This document shows positions 53,187 through 61,865 of a stretch of 64,000 bases of DNA, piece after piece. Where the stretch lies: positions 94,491-158,490 of the forward strand of contig NZ_NFJK01000008.1 in assembly GCF_002159845.1 (NCBI RefSeq), read 5' to 3'. Origin of the DNA: Anaeromassilibacillus sp. An250. Its GTDB lineage: Bacteria; Bacillota; Clostridia; Oscillospirales; Acutalibacteraceae. Under the pieces are notes generated by a model that did no database searches, was not told the DNA's origin, and was given only the letters and a program-made list of their open reading frames with translations. The position numbers were made by a program, and so were the translations under genes. Position 1 is the stretch's first letter. Every line of letters begins with the position of its first letter.

Positions 53187-54005
53187 TTATACATCAACAG
53201 CTAAGTCGAGCTTGCTGAGTTTTTCCAATAGGATATCTTCTTCGGTCGGTGCGTCTGCTATCTCTTCAATCTGATGCCGGATATCCAACATTTTTTCATC
53301 TGTAGCATTGATTATTTCAGCGCACTCCTTGAGCTGCGATATGATTTCTGGTTGGTTCGGGATTTCTTGTTTGTATTTCAGCTGATGTTCTAGGCTGGCC
53401 CAAAAATCCATAGCAATGGTCCGGATCTGGACCTCTACCTTCATGTCTTTCTTTCGATCTGCAAAAAAGACGGGGATGCTAATAATAAGATGTAAGCTGC
53501 GGTAACCGTTGGGTTTTGGATGGGCAATATAATCCTTTTGGGCAATGAGCGTTACATCATCCTGGCGTAAAAATGCCTCTGCAATGGTATAAATATCATC
53601 GATATACGAACAGATCACCCGAATACCAGCGACATCGTTTACATTCTTTTCGATGCTCTCTAAAGAAAACGGGAAATTTTGCCGCTCCAACTTGTCCGTA
53701 ATACTGGCGGTCCTCTTCAAGCGGGTGCTGATGGAGCTGATGGGGTTGCGTTGGTAACGGATTTTAAATTCTGTGTTTAGAACATCGAATTTTGTCCGTA
53801 CCTCCTTGATGGCACAGGCATACATCATCATCAACTCTTTGTATTCCACAACGGTACCCATAAGCATTTTGGTTTGGGCCATCATTTGGCTGACGGTTGC
53901 ATCCGCCCATGGTACCAAATCGGTGGATAGTACACCGCCCATTGCATCCTGTAGCAGGTGGTCCAAATCCTCGGGATGAAAAGTGGATACATCCTTCTTT
54001 TCCAT
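53187..54005 (-). CDS. Small alarmone synthetase (RelQ/YjbM-like)
   Basis: A 272-residue RelA/SpoT-domain synthetase without hydrolase or TGS domains. Seen: RLKRTASITDKL, DVAGIRVICSYIDDIY, KPNGYRSLHLIISIP and VEVQIRTIAMDFWASLEHQLKY, the synthetase signatures; long helical ends suit RelQ-type oligomers. It makes (p)ppGpp from GTP/GDP and ATP. ATG 54005 has GAGGAG 8 bases upstream; a GTG three codons earlier is in frame. Monocistronic. Confidence 0.93.
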   Translation of the reverse strand: MEKKDVSTFHPEDLDHLLQDAMGGVLSTDLVPWADATVSQMMAQTKMLMGTVVEYKELMMMYACAIKEVRTKFDVLNTEFKIRYQRNPISSISTRLKRTASITDKLERQNFPFSLESIEKNVNDVAGIRVICSYIDDIYTIAEAFLRQDDVTLIAQKDYIAHPKPNGYRSLHLIISIPVFFADRKKDMKVEVQIRTIAMDFWASLEHQLKYKQEIPNQPEIISQLKECAEIINATDEKMLDIRHQIEEIADAPTEEDILLEKLSKLDLAVDV

Positions 54006-54255
54006 GGATTTCACTCCTCACGTGCGAATTTCATGTATATAAAGATTATAATACAATTCCCCGCTGTATTTATAAATTCTTTGTGAAATATGGGACGCTT
54101 TTTAGAAAGGCATGTCGGGGAACAACTTATAACGGTCTATTTCCTGTATGTGTTGTCCGGCCACTGAGTCTCCAGAGAGTGGTTCAAAAGCGATTGTCCG
54201 TATCCTTTTGAGGATGGAAGCGGTGCTGGGGCCGGGAAAGTGCCCATATGAAAAG

Positions 54256-54289
54256 AGGCTGGACGGAGGGAACATCTCTCATCCAGCCT
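54256..54289 (-). terminator. Terminator after the small membrane protein gene
   Basis: AGGCTGGA and TCCAGCCT (54256-54263 with 54282-54289) form an 8-bp stem; on the minus strand it is followed by CTTTTC, just past the stop of the gene at 54294. Confidence 0.65.
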
Positions 54290-54293
54290 GTTT

Positions 54294-54683
54294 TTAGGAT
54301 TCCAGAGTTGAAAGCTCTTCTACCAGCTTAAGAACCTGCGGGGCAAGCTTTTCCCGCTCTTTTTTGGTAACATGGATATACAGCGGATAGGCAAACGCAA
54401 TAGCCGCAATTCCTAGAATTCCGATCAGGATGCCTGGGAAAAATAAGATATCCATCCAGACCATGCTACAACACATCCCTAATCCCAGAAACAGGCAGCC
54501 TACGATACCAAGGATGATGGAGAGCACTGTGCCTTTTTTTGTGGCACTTTGGTCTAGCCGGCGAAGCTGTGCCATTTTGTCCTCCCCTTGTTCCGGAGGA
54601 AGATATTTTTTTCGGATATTCTGGATTTCCTCCTGTTGTTTTGCCGAGTAGGTATAGTGAAAAGTATCTCTTTGATTTTCCAT
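54294..54683 (-). CDS. Two-span membrane protein of unknown function
   Basis: A 129-residue protein. The first 60 residues are charged (MENQRDTFHYTYSAKQQEEI, then KKYLPPEQGEDKMAQLRRLD); two membrane spans follow (VLSIILGIVGCLFLGLGMC and ILFFPGILIGILGIAAIAFA), then a basic KKERE tail. No family was recognised. ATG 54683 with AAAGGACGG was chosen over a start six codons upstream. It lies downstream of the two-component genes, which point the same way. Confidence 0.7.
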   Translation of the reverse strand: MENQRDTFHYTYSAKQQEEIQNIRKKYLPPEQGEDKMAQLRRLDQSATKKGTVLSIILGIVGCLFLGLGMCCSMVWMDILFFPGILIGILGIAAIAFAYPLYIHVTKKEREKLAPQVLKLVEELSTLES

Positions 54684-54767
54684 GTCAAACCGTCCTTTCA
54701 ATTTGCAGAATGATACGCTCCTATCCGTTAAAAAGGAGCGGTAATGTATTTTTATTATGGGAGGAAC

Positions 54768-55877
54768 CTATGAAAGGACCCGATTAGAAGGTTCCTGTTT
54801 CTTTTTCAGCTTCACTGTGAATATACTGCCTTTTCCTACCTCGCTGCTGACGGAAATATCCCCGCCGATGATCTCTATGACGCGCTTTACCAATGCAAGC
54901 CCCAAGCCGTTTCCTTGGGTTGCATGGGAAGTGTCCCCCTGATAGAATTTCTCGAAGATATGTTTTCCAATTTCCGGGGGAATACCACAGCCGGTGTCTG
55001 ATACCTGGACAACCGCATAGCCATCTTCGGCTTTCAAAGAAAGGGATACCTTGCCATGAGGTTCTGTAAATTTAATCGCATTGGAAAATAGGTTATTCCA
55101 AACCAGGGCAAGCAACTCAGCGTCATTGTCCACCAGAATGTCTTCTTCTACATCCGCATGGATTTCTAAATCCTTTGCTTCCCACGCGCCCTCAAAAGAA
55201 AGCATGCATTCACAAAGTTGTTCCCCTAGATCATACGTCTTTACGGATGGATAAATCTGTTGGTTTTCTAACTTGTTCAGTTTCAGAATATTCGTAATCA
55301 GGTTGGCAAGGCGGCGGGATGCATCGGTGATGGCCCTGGCGTATTCCATCCGCTTTTCTTCCGTCAGATTTGGCTGTTGGAGCATGGTACCATAGTTCTG
55401 TATGACAGCTAAGGGGGTCTTCAGCTCATGGGATACGTTGGCGATAAAATCGGTTCGCAAGGTTTCTGTTCCAGACAATTCCTTTGCCATTTGATTTAAG
55501 TAATCTGCAACAACGTCAAAACCATTTGTATAGCCAAACGTGTGAAAGGGTGGAATTCGTACAGAAAAGTCCCCTTTCATAATCTGTTCAGCTGCTTTCA
55601 CAATTTTCTGTACCGGTTGGTCTACCATGAATTTTCGCCGGATGCCGTCGATCACCGTGCAGAGCAGGCTCAATCCAATCACATTTAGAAATGTTACTTT
55701 GGCAGCCTGTTCAATATGTTCCTTTGTAAAGGATAGACCAGTTGATCTTGTCATCATATTCAGGAACAGGGTCATGCAGCAGCTGATGACAAAAGCCATC
55801 AAGAGGAAGAACGTGATATAACGCCGGATAGCAAATAGCCAGCGGACGTTCCTGTTTTGCTTTCCTTTTTCGTTCAT
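54768..55877 (-). CDS. Sensor histidine kinase
   Basis: A 369-residue kinase. Two membrane spans (about residues 18-42 and 62-80) flank a very short outer loop; then a HAMP-like linker (VQKIVKAAEQIMKGDFSVRI), the phospho-acceptor H150 in NVSHELKTPLAV, and the ATPase boxes NLFSNAIKFTEP, DTGCGIP and GNGLGLALVKRV. The small sensor loop suggests sensing in or near the membrane. Overlaps the response-regulator stop by four bases. Confidence 0.93.
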   Translation of the reverse strand: MNEKGKQNRNVRWLFAIRRYITFFLLMAFVISCCMTLFLNMMTRSTGLSFTKEHIEQAAKVTFLNVIGLSLLCTVIDGIRRKFMVDQPVQKIVKAAEQIMKGDFSVRIPPFHTFGYTNGFDVVADYLNQMAKELSGTETLRTDFIANVSHELKTPLAVIQNYGTMLQQPNLTEEKRMEYARAITDASRRLANLITNILKLNKLENQQIYPSVKTYDLGEQLCECMLSFEGAWEAKDLEIHADVEEDILVDNDAELLALVWNNLFSNAIKFTEPHGKVSLSLKAEDGYAVVQVSDTGCGIPPEIGKHIFEKFYQGDTSHATQGNGLGLALVKRVIEIIGGDISVSSEVGKGSIFTVKLKKKQEPSNRVLS

Positions 55878-56548
55878 TTTAATACCGCCTTATATCCCAG
55901 CCCGTGGACTGTCACAATCTCAAAGTCGTTGCAGGCAGAAAATTTATCCCGCAGCTTAGTCATATACACATCCACTGTACGGGGACCGGAGGAAGAAGAA
56001 CGATCCCAAAATTCGTCCATAAGCTGGGAGCGCGTAAAAGTCTTTTTGGGGTAGGATAACAGCTTATAAATAAGGTTGAATTCCCGGACTGTCAATGGAA
56101 CCTCTTCGTCGTTCAGATAGGCGGTATGCTCCTCCGCATCTAAGGTAAGGTTGCCCACAATTAACTTTTTGCTGGTAGCGATTTTAGCCCGGCGTAAAAG
56201 GGCTTCTATCCGTAGGAGCAGCTCGTCTAGATCGATGGGTTTGACCATATAGTCGTCGATCCCCGCCTTGAAGCCCCGCTGCTTGGATGCAAAGTCATCC
56301 CTTGCTGTCATAAATAAGATCGGGATTTCCTGGTCAATCTCCCGTACGGTTTTGGCAAATTCAAACCCGTCTACTTCCGGCATCATGATGTCCGAGATAA
56401 TCAGATCAAATAAAGTACCTCCATACATGGCGTCATAAGCTTCGTTGGCGCTCAAGCAACCCTCCGCTTTATAGCCATTTTGATTCAAATAAGAACAGAC
56501 AGCCTTATTCAATTCCCGGTCGTCTTCCACAACCAATAGTTTAAACAT
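55874..56548 (-). CDS. OmpR-family response regulator
   Basis: A 224-residue regulator: receiver domain with acidic pocket VVEDD, phospho-acceptor D53 in LIISDIMMPEVDG, and K in DDYMVKPID; winged-helix domain (VPLTVREFNLIYKLLS ... SGPRTVDVYMTKLRDKF). First gene of the two-component operon with the kinase. Targets are unknown; the membrane protein gene downstream is a possible one. Confidence 0.95.
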   Translation of the reverse strand: MFKLLVVEDDRELNKAVCSYLNQNGYKAEGCLSANEAYDAMYGGTLFDLIISDIMMPEVDGFEFAKTVREIDQEIPILFMTARDDFASKQRGFKAGIDDYMVKPIDLDELLLRIEALLRRAKIATSKKLIVGNLTLDAEEHTAYLNDEEVPLTVREFNLIYKLLSYPKKTFTRSQLMDEFWDRSSSSGPRTVDVYMTKLRDKFSACNDFEIVTVHGLGYKAVLK

Positions 56549-56681
56549 CCATCAGACCTCCCCATGTTTTTTATGATAACATAGAGATGTTAAAGTTTTG
56601 TTTGCGTTTTGGGCTTTTTATAAGGTTTCTTTACAAAGGCATAATCATAAATCACAACAAAAACCGAGCCAACCTACACTA

Positions 56682-56719
56682 AAACGTCGCTGTTTCTTTG
56701 TGAAAAGCGACGTTTTTTT
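56682..56719. terminator. Bidirectional terminator at the edge of the conjugative element
   Basis: AAACGTCGCT (56682-56691) pairs with AGCGACGTTT (56706-56715), followed by T on the plus strand and preceded by A-rich sequence. It separates chromosome genes from the element to the right. Confidence 0.7.
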
Positions 56720-56842
56720 ATGGCCTGGTTTTAGAAAGGAGTGGTGCTGATTTCAAATTGAAAATGAAGGGGGGAATTATTTTTGCTGGTCAGGCCGGGA
56801 GGTCTGGCCTTTTTTTCATTCCATCAAAAAGGAGGTTAGCAA

Positions 56843-58375
56843 ATGGCCGATGAAAAAGTGAACATGGGCCCGGAGGAAAATAAGCCCCCGGAAACCCTAT
56901 CCCCGCCCGGCCAGGGTGATCTGCCACCGCTGGAGGAAAATAATGCTCCTGCTGTTTCTGGTGAAGATAAAGCGGCCCCCGATCATGTGGAGCCCGATCC
57001 GCCGTCTGCCGACAAGCACACACAGCAGACTGTTCTTCACGGCATGGGCGAAGATACACCGGCTCCGGCTGGAAAGGTGATCAATCTGTCAGAGCTCCAG
57101 TCTGCCGACAATGGTAAAAAGGAAGTGCCTGCCCCTGCTGGGGAGGAAAAAGCGCCGGAGGCGGATAAGCCGAAAAAGCGCCGGGGCCGTCCCCCGAAAG
57201 AGCAGGCCGGGGTGTCTGCGGGGAAAAAGGAGAAAGCGGCGGAGCCCCGCACAGGCCGCCCGTCTAAGGTTGACAAGGCGGCCCGTGAGGAGGCCCCGCC
57301 CTCTGTTCGGGACAAAGTGTCCAGAGGTAAGAAAGCTGACAAGGGCAAGGAAACGGGCTCCGGCGGTGCGCCTGTGTCTAAATCCGCTAAGGCGGTAAAG
57401 TCGGGCAAGGCCGCTCCCGTCAAGGAGGCGGCAGTCCCGCCGCCGGAGATCAATCTGCCGCCCACGCCTGACGTGCCGCCCCGCCCGGTGGAAGAGGGAA
57501 AAATCGTCTATCTGAAAATGGCGGAGCTTCATCCGTTCCATACATTCCGGGAGCACCCCTACAAGGTGCAGGACGATAAGGCGATGGACGATCTGGTGGG
57601 GACGATCAAGGAACACGGCATTATGACCCCCGCCACCGTCCGCCCGGAAAAAGACGGCAAGGGCTATGAGATTATCGCGGGCCACCGCCGCCATCATGGC
57701 GGTACACGGGCCGGGCTGGAGGAAATGCCCTGTATCGTCCGCGAGATGACCGATCTTGAAGCTGTCCGGGAAATGCGGAACAGCAACAAGCAGCGTGGCG
57801 ATCCTCTCCCCAGCGAACTGGCAAAACTGCTGGATTTGGAGGTGGAGGCTATCAAACGCCAGGGGGCCCGCCCGAAAAATGAGAAAGAGGCGGAGGCCCT
57901 GGGTAAGCTCTCGGTGGAGATTGTGGGTAAGGAACACGACATGAACTATAAAAAGGTCATGCGGTATATCCGGCTCAACTCCCTGGTGCCGGAGCTTCTG
58001 GACAAGGTGGACACAAAGCAGATGGGCTTTATGCCTGCGGTGGAGATCTCGTACATCAGGCCGGAAAACCAGCGGCTGATTGCCGTTTCCATTGATGGGG
58101 AGCAGTCCTCCCCCTCGGTGGCCCAGGCGAAGCGGCTCCACGAGCTGGACAAGGAGGGCAAGCTCAACGGCGATGTGATCGACGGCATTTTGAGTGAAGA
58201 AAAAAAGGAGGATCGCGGTGTGATTATTTCGACTGCTGAACTGTCTAAGTATTTCGGCAAGGAGGTCACTCCTGCCAAAATGAAAGAGCAGATCATGGCG
58301 CTGCTGGACGAGTGGAAAGAGAAACAGCCGCCCGAACTGGCGCAGCCGGACAGGAAAAAGGACTTGGAGAAGTAA
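56843..58375 (+). CDS. ParB-like nuclease-domain protein with long disordered N terminus
   Basis: A 510-residue protein. Residues 1-210 are Pro/Ala/Lys/Glu-rich and include an AT-hook-like KRRGRPPKE and RTGRPSK. The ParB core follows (IVYLKMAELHPFHTF, then IMTPATVRP and IIAGHRRHHGG), with a helical domain and a C-terminal region (IISTAELSKYFGK). In conjugative elements such ParB-like proteins may aid maintenance or regulation. ATG 56843 follows AAAGGAGG. The GHRRHH box differs slightly from the usual GxRRxxA. Confidence 0.85.
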   Translation: MADEKVNMGPEENKPPETLSPPGQGDLPPLEENNAPAVSGEDKAAPDHVEPDPPSADKHTQQTVLHGMGEDTPAPAGKVINLSELQSADNGKKEVPAPAGEEKAPEADKPKKRRGRPPKEQAGVSAGKKEKAAEPRTGRPSKVDKAAREEAPPSVRDKVSRGKKADKGKETGSGGAPVSKSAKAVKSGKAAPVKEAAVPPPEINLPPTPDVPPRPVEEGKIVYLKMAELHPFHTFREHPYKVQDDKAMDDLVGTIKEHGIMTPATVRPEKDGKGYEIIAGHRRHHGGTRAGLEEMPCIVREMTDLEAVREMRNSNKQRGDPLPSELAKLLDLEVEAIKRQGARPKNEKEAEALGKLSVEIVGKEHDMNYKKVMRYIRLNSLVPELLDKVDTKQMGFMPAVEISYIRPENQRLIAVSIDGEQSSPSVAQAKRLHELDKEGKLNGDVIDGILSEEKKEDRGVIISTAELSKYFGKEVTPAKMKEQIMALLDEWKEKQPPELAQPDRKKDLEK

Positions 58376-58384
58376 CCGGGCCCC

Positions 58385-58409
58385 GCTTCTGGACACTTTG
58401 TCCAGAGGT
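58385..58409 (+). repeat. Recurrent hairpin, copy 1 (after parB-like gene)
   Basis: GCTTCTGGAC-ACTTT-GTCCAGAGGT: 10-base arms with one G-T pair, 9 bases after the ParB-like stop. Nearly the same hairpin occurs at 59727-59751 and 63691-63715. Confidence 0.8.
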
Positions 58410-58667
58410 GACCGCCCCGCGCCGGGGATGGGCTCTGTGGTGATATATCCCCCGTCGCCGGATATTTTGCAGCGCAGCCGGGAACGGGCAGTCAAGGGGC
58501 GGAACGCCCGCCGTTTGCGGCGGCTTGCCCTTGACGGCCTGGCCCGGCTGTGCTATTTCCGGCAAGGCGGCGGGGGTATATCCTCCAGAGCCGCCCCCTT
58601 TCCCATGAATGGGAAAGGGCGGGGGGATAGGGTTGAACTACCTATATAAATATCGGAGGTGTTGACA
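58410..58667. other. GC-rich intergenic region in the conjugative element
   Basis: About 260 bases with inverted repeats around GGGAAAGGGC but no gene. A GGAGG site at its right end serves the DUF4406 gene. Confidence 0.5.
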
Positions 58668-59009
58668 ATGAAACGATCCCTTGCTTATATCACCGCTGCG
58701 TGGCGCGGTGATCCTGCGGTGGATATGGAGCAGGCGGCGCATTACTGCCGTGTGGTCTACGATGCGGGCTATTCCCCCATCTGCCCCATGCTCTATCTGC
58801 CGCTGTTCCTCAATGACGCGGTGCCGGAGGAGCACAAGAACGGCATCGACATGGGCCGCGATCTGCTCCGGCGCTCCCGTGTGCTGGTGGTATGCGGCCA
58901 TTCCGTGACCGAGGCCATGAAAAATGATATTGCCGTGGCCCAGCGCCTGGGGATCACCGCGACTACCCTTGAGGGCATCCTGACCGTCAAGGGCCAGGGG
59001 CGGTGCTGA
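58668..59009 (+). CDS. DUF4406-like (nucleoside 2-deoxyribosyltransferase-like) protein
   Basis: A 113-residue protein with the pattern LAYITAAWRGD at the N terminus and MGRDLLRRSRVLVVCGH, resembling the DUF4406 or YtoQ-like group related to nucleoside 2-deoxyribosyltransferases. Often carried on phages and conjugative elements; function unknown. ATG 58668 follows CGGAGGTG. Its stop overlaps the ardA start. Confidence 0.75.
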   Translation: MKRSLAYITAAWRGDPAVDMEQAAHYCRVVYDAGYSPICPMLYLPLFLNDAVPEEHKNGIDMGRDLLRRSRVLVVCGHSVTEAMKNDIAVAQRLGITATTLEGILTVKGQGRC

Positions 59010-59722
59010 TGGCGTCCCTGTTTGAAGCCTACATCACCAACCTGGGAAAGTACAACGAGGGTGAGCTGGTTGGCGAAACGCTGAAATTCCCCACGACTAC
59101 CGAAGAAGTACAGGCCCTTTTGAAGCGGATCGGTGTGGACGGGGTACGTTATGAGGAATTTTTCATAACCAGCTTTGACGGTGATGTGCTGGGGCTCTAT
59201 GACTACTTGGGGGAATATGAAAACCTGGACGAGCTCAATCATCTGGCCTGCCTGCTCTCCGAGCTGGATCAGGGTGATCTGGAGAAATTTGAGGCCGTCA
59301 TTGACAGCGGCGAACATACTTCCAGCGTGGCCGATCTCATCAATCTGGCGCAAAACCTGGATTGCTACGAATTTTATCCCGGTGTCGAGGACGATGAAAC
59401 CCTGGGCCGCATCTATGTGGAGGACATGGAGGCCATTGACGTGCCGGAGCACCTGCTGAATTATTTTGACTATGAGGCATACGGGCGGGACATTCGGCTT
59501 GAAGAGGACGGCCACTTTGCCCCTGGCGGCTATGTGCTGAACAACGGCGGTCAATTCATCGAGCACTATCACGGGATCGAGGACATTCCCGACGAGCACA
59601 AAGTCTTTGCCTTTCCGCAGCTCACGGTGCGGGAACAGATGGCGGCCTATAAAGAAATTATTGACGGTTCCTCCCTGGAGGGCTATCGGAAGATTGCCGC
59701 AAAGGAACACGAGGAACGATAA
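59009..59722 (+). CDS. ardA: Antirestriction protein ArdA
   Basis: A 237-residue acidic ArdA, a DNA mimic that inhibits type I restriction enzymes when the element enters a new cell. Seen: SLFEAYITNLGKYNEGELVG at the start, the strongly acidic middle (YLGEYENLDELNHLACLLSE) and LNYFDYEAYGRDIRLEEDG. The start ATG shares a base with the DUF4406 stop (TGATG). A terminator hairpin of the recurrent type follows. Confidence 0.93.
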   Translation: MASLFEAYITNLGKYNEGELVGETLKFPTTTEEVQALLKRIGVDGVRYEEFFITSFDGDVLGLYDYLGEYENLDELNHLACLLSELDQGDLEKFEAVIDSGEHTSSVADLINLAQNLDCYEFYPGVEDDETLGRIYVEDMEAIDVPEHLLNYFDYEAYGRDIRLEEDGHFAPGGYVLNNGGQFIEHYHGIEDIPDEHKVFAFPQLTVREQMAAYKEIIDGSSLEGYRKIAAKEHEER

Positions 59723-59724
59723 CG

Positions 59725-59759
59725 GCACTTCTGGACGTTTTGTCCAGAGGTGCTTTTTT
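59725..59759 (+). terminator. Recurrent hairpin, copy 2, acting as ardA terminator
   Basis: GCACTTCTGGAC-GTTTT-GTCCAGAGGTGC with a following TTTTTT: a 12-bp stem and a complete intrinsic terminator, 3 bases after the ardA stop. Same core as the copies at 58385 and 63691. Confidence 0.9.
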
Positions 59760-59892
59760 CATGGAAAGACCTGCTAACAAAAGTCAAGTAGAAATTTCAG
59801 ATTTGGGGGAGCGACAAAAAGACAACACAAAATCAAGCCGCTGAGCATCTCAAAATCGAAACGGCGGCCAGCCAGATGGTATGACACGAAAA

Positions 59893-61101
59893 TTAGTTGT
59901 GCTGCAGAGAATCCAAGTAGGCTTTCACAGAAGCGTAGTAGATGCGCAGGAACTTGTTGGCGGATGCCATCATGTAGACACGGTAGGGCTTGCCCTCAGA
60001 GCGTTTCTTGTTCATGAACTGGTAGACCGGCTCATCCATTGGAGCGCATTGCAGGAGGACGCCCATCACCAGAAAAAGTGTCCTGCGCAGGGAGGCAGAT
60101 CCCCGCTTGGAAATGCTGCGGCTGCGGACATCTATTTGGCCGGATTGGTAGGGCGGGGCGTCAATGCCCGCAAAGGCCACCAGCGCTTTCTTGGAATGAA
60201 AACGGCGCACATCGCCAATTTCAGCTATGAGTTGGGGGCCAAGTGTGGGGCCAACACCAAACATCCCCATCACTACAGGATACTCCGGCAGAGAAGCTGC
60301 CAGAGACTGCATCTCCTGTTTGAGAGCAGCTAATGCGGCGGAAGTTGCCTGGAGTTGGGAAATGGCCTGTTCTACCAAAAGTTTTGCCGTATTTGTTTTC
60401 GGCATGACACCGAAGCGTCCACAGGCGGAGGCATAAATGTCCAGCGCCTTATCTTCACTGAAATTGTAGCCGTGCTTTCTGCACCACTTCTGGTACTTGG
60501 TGGTAAAGGCTTTCTTAGACAGACCACAGACACATTCGCAATGCCAGAAAGCAGCTACAAAGTCCACCCACTTTTCGCTGCCATCGGCGCGGGGCGGGCT
60601 GGTAAACAGGCGATTTGCATCAGGGAAAGCGGTGTCCAGCAGGGAGATCAAGTTGTTTTTCAGCATGGTCTGTACTTTGGAATACTGTTGGTACTGCCGG
60701 TAGCAGGTCTTCAACATGAGCCGGGCATCTTCTTCCGGGACATATCTCGGGAGTGTGAGCCAGTGGTCAAGACCGTAGTTGGCCAGCTTCACGGCATCCT
60801 TCTTGTCGGTCTTGCCCCGTCTTAAACTGTTGTTCCCGTAGTCGTGCACCAGCATTGCATTGACTACGGAAACATAAAGCCCCGCGCCATGGAGCAGCCA
60901 GGCCACAGGCGCATGGTAATTGCCCGTGGATTCCATCACCACACGGGTCTCGCCGTCCAGGCTTTTGAGCAGCCTTGCCAGCTCGCTCAGTTCACTGGCG
61001 GTGTGGCACACTTCAAAAGGGGAAACCACTACCTCTCCAAAGGGCCGCATGACTGCAATCGTGCTCTTGCCCTTGGAAATATCGATGCCAACACAGTTCA
61101 T
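59893..61101 (-). CDS. IS110-family transposase
   Basis: A 402-residue DEDD transposase: GIDISKGKS (first Asp, D7), VVMESTGNYHAPV (Glu), KTDKKDAVKLA (Asp-Asp) in the N-terminal RuvC-like domain, and the C-terminal transposase_20 domain (FGVGPTLGPQLIAEIGDVRRF, then FAGIDAPPYQSG) with the catalytic serine region. ATG 61101 has a TTGGAGG site. Intact. Confidence 0.93.
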   Translation of the reverse strand: MNCVGIDISKGKSTIAVMRPFGEVVVSPFEVCHTASELSELARLLKSLDGETRVVMESTGNYHAPVAWLLHGAGLYVSVVNAMLVHDYGNNSLRRGKTDKKDAVKLANYGLDHWLTLPRYVPEEDARLMLKTCYRQYQQYSKVQTMLKNNLISLLDTAFPDANRLFTSPPRADGSEKWVDFVAAFWHCECVCGLSKKAFTTKYQKWCRKHGYNFSEDKALDIYASACGRFGVMPKTNTAKLLVEQAISQLQATSAALAALKQEMQSLAASLPEYPVVMGMFGVGPTLGPQLIAEIGDVRRFHSKKALVAFAGIDAPPYQSGQIDVRSRSISKRGSASLRRTLFLVMGVLLQCAPMDEPVYQFMNKKRSEGKPYRVYMMASANKFLRIYYASVKAYLDSLQHN

Positions 61102-61320
61102 TCACATTCCTCCAATACCAAGAATCTGCAACCGGAAATCCATCTTTTCTCGTTGCCGATTCAATCTATTGGGTGACACGAACTCTCCGGCATCCGGTGG
61201 CTCAACCTGCTCAAATCGAACGCTGCAACAAGAGGATGGCTGACAGTCTTTCGAACGGACATAAAAGCCCAAGGAGGGATTGGTCAGCCAGTTGCTCCCC
61301 TTATTGTAGCTTAGGCACGA
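61102..61320 (-). ncRNA. Candidate bridge RNA region of the IS110 element
   Basis: The 220 non-coding bases upstream of the transposase are where IS110-group elements encode the bridge RNA that pairs with donor and target DNA. The region has short self-complementary stretches but I could not fold it, and the loops were not assigned. Position is the main evidence. Confidence 0.4.
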
Positions 61321-61329
61321 GATGGAGAG

Positions 61330-61354
61330 AAAGCCGGACTGGCTGCCCGGCTTT
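61330..61354. repeat. Inverted repeat upstream of pcfB
   Basis: AAAGCCGG (61330-61337) pairs with CCGGCTTT (61347-61354) around a 9-base loop. It may end leftward or rightward transcripts at the border of the insertion sequence and the conjugation genes. Confidence 0.55.
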
Positions 61355-61388
61355 CCTGTCCAAATTTATTGTAATAGGAGGGATACGG

Positions 61389-61865
61389 CTGATTGACGAG
61401 GACGTTTCCAGACGTACCATAGCAGTTTCGATCAAGGCGACAAAGCTCACGGGTCGGGTGCTGGCCCAGGCGTGTCTGGCGGTGGGCCGGAAGATTAAGA
61501 AAACGTACCGGGCCCGCCAGACACCCCACGGAAAACAGACGGTGCGCCAGCTCATGGGCCACGGGGCCGCCACGAACAGCATTGAGGTGGAGTCCCCAAA
61601 GGACTTTGACCGGGTGGCCCGGCGCTGGAATGTGGACTATGCCTTTTATAAGACCGGGCCGGACAAATACCTGTTGTTTTTCAAGAGCGGGCAGGCCGAC
61701 GCCATCACCGCTTGCTTTTCGGAATATTCCCGGCGCGTGTTGAAGCGTTCCAAGTCCCAGCGTGTTCCCATCCGGGAACAGCTCAAACGGGCTGCCGCTG
61801 AACTGGCCCGCCAGCCGTCCCACAAGAGAGAACGTGCAAGGGAGGCGGTGCATGAGGACAGATAG
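61389..61865 (+). CDS. PcfB family protein (DUF3801) with an apparent CTG start
   Basis: A 158-residue protein matching PcfB/DUF3801 of conjugative elements: SRRTIAVSIKATKLTGRVLA at the N terminus and VESPKDFDRVARRWNVDYAF. PcfB works with the coupling protein PcfC/VirD4 in DNA transfer. No ATG, GTG or TTG lies near the AGGAGGG at 61376-61382; the in-frame CTG at 61389 sits at proper distance, so CTG initiation is likely. Overlaps virD4 by 14 bases. Confidence 0.8.
   Translation: MIDEDVSRRTIAVSIKATKLTGRVLAQACLAVGRKIKKTYRARQTPHGKQTVRQLMGHGAATNSIEVESPKDFDRVARRWNVDYAFYKTGPDKYLLFFKSGQADAITACFSEYSRRVLKRSKSQRVPIREQLKRAAAELARQPSHKRERAREAVHEDR

Larger units (their letters stand above)
59770..61320 (-). 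mobile_element. IS110-family insertion sequence
   Basis: A single transposase gene of IS110 type flanked by about 120 and 220 non-coding bases, lying between ardA and pcfB, which are normally adjacent in such elements. IS110 elements lack clear inverted repeats, and I could not fix the ends; the limits given are approximate. Confidence 0.75.

Noticed and set aside
57089..58495. 468-codon minus-strand frame over the ParB-like gene
   Set aside because: Shadow in GC-rich DNA; Arg/Leu/His-rich nonsense composition.
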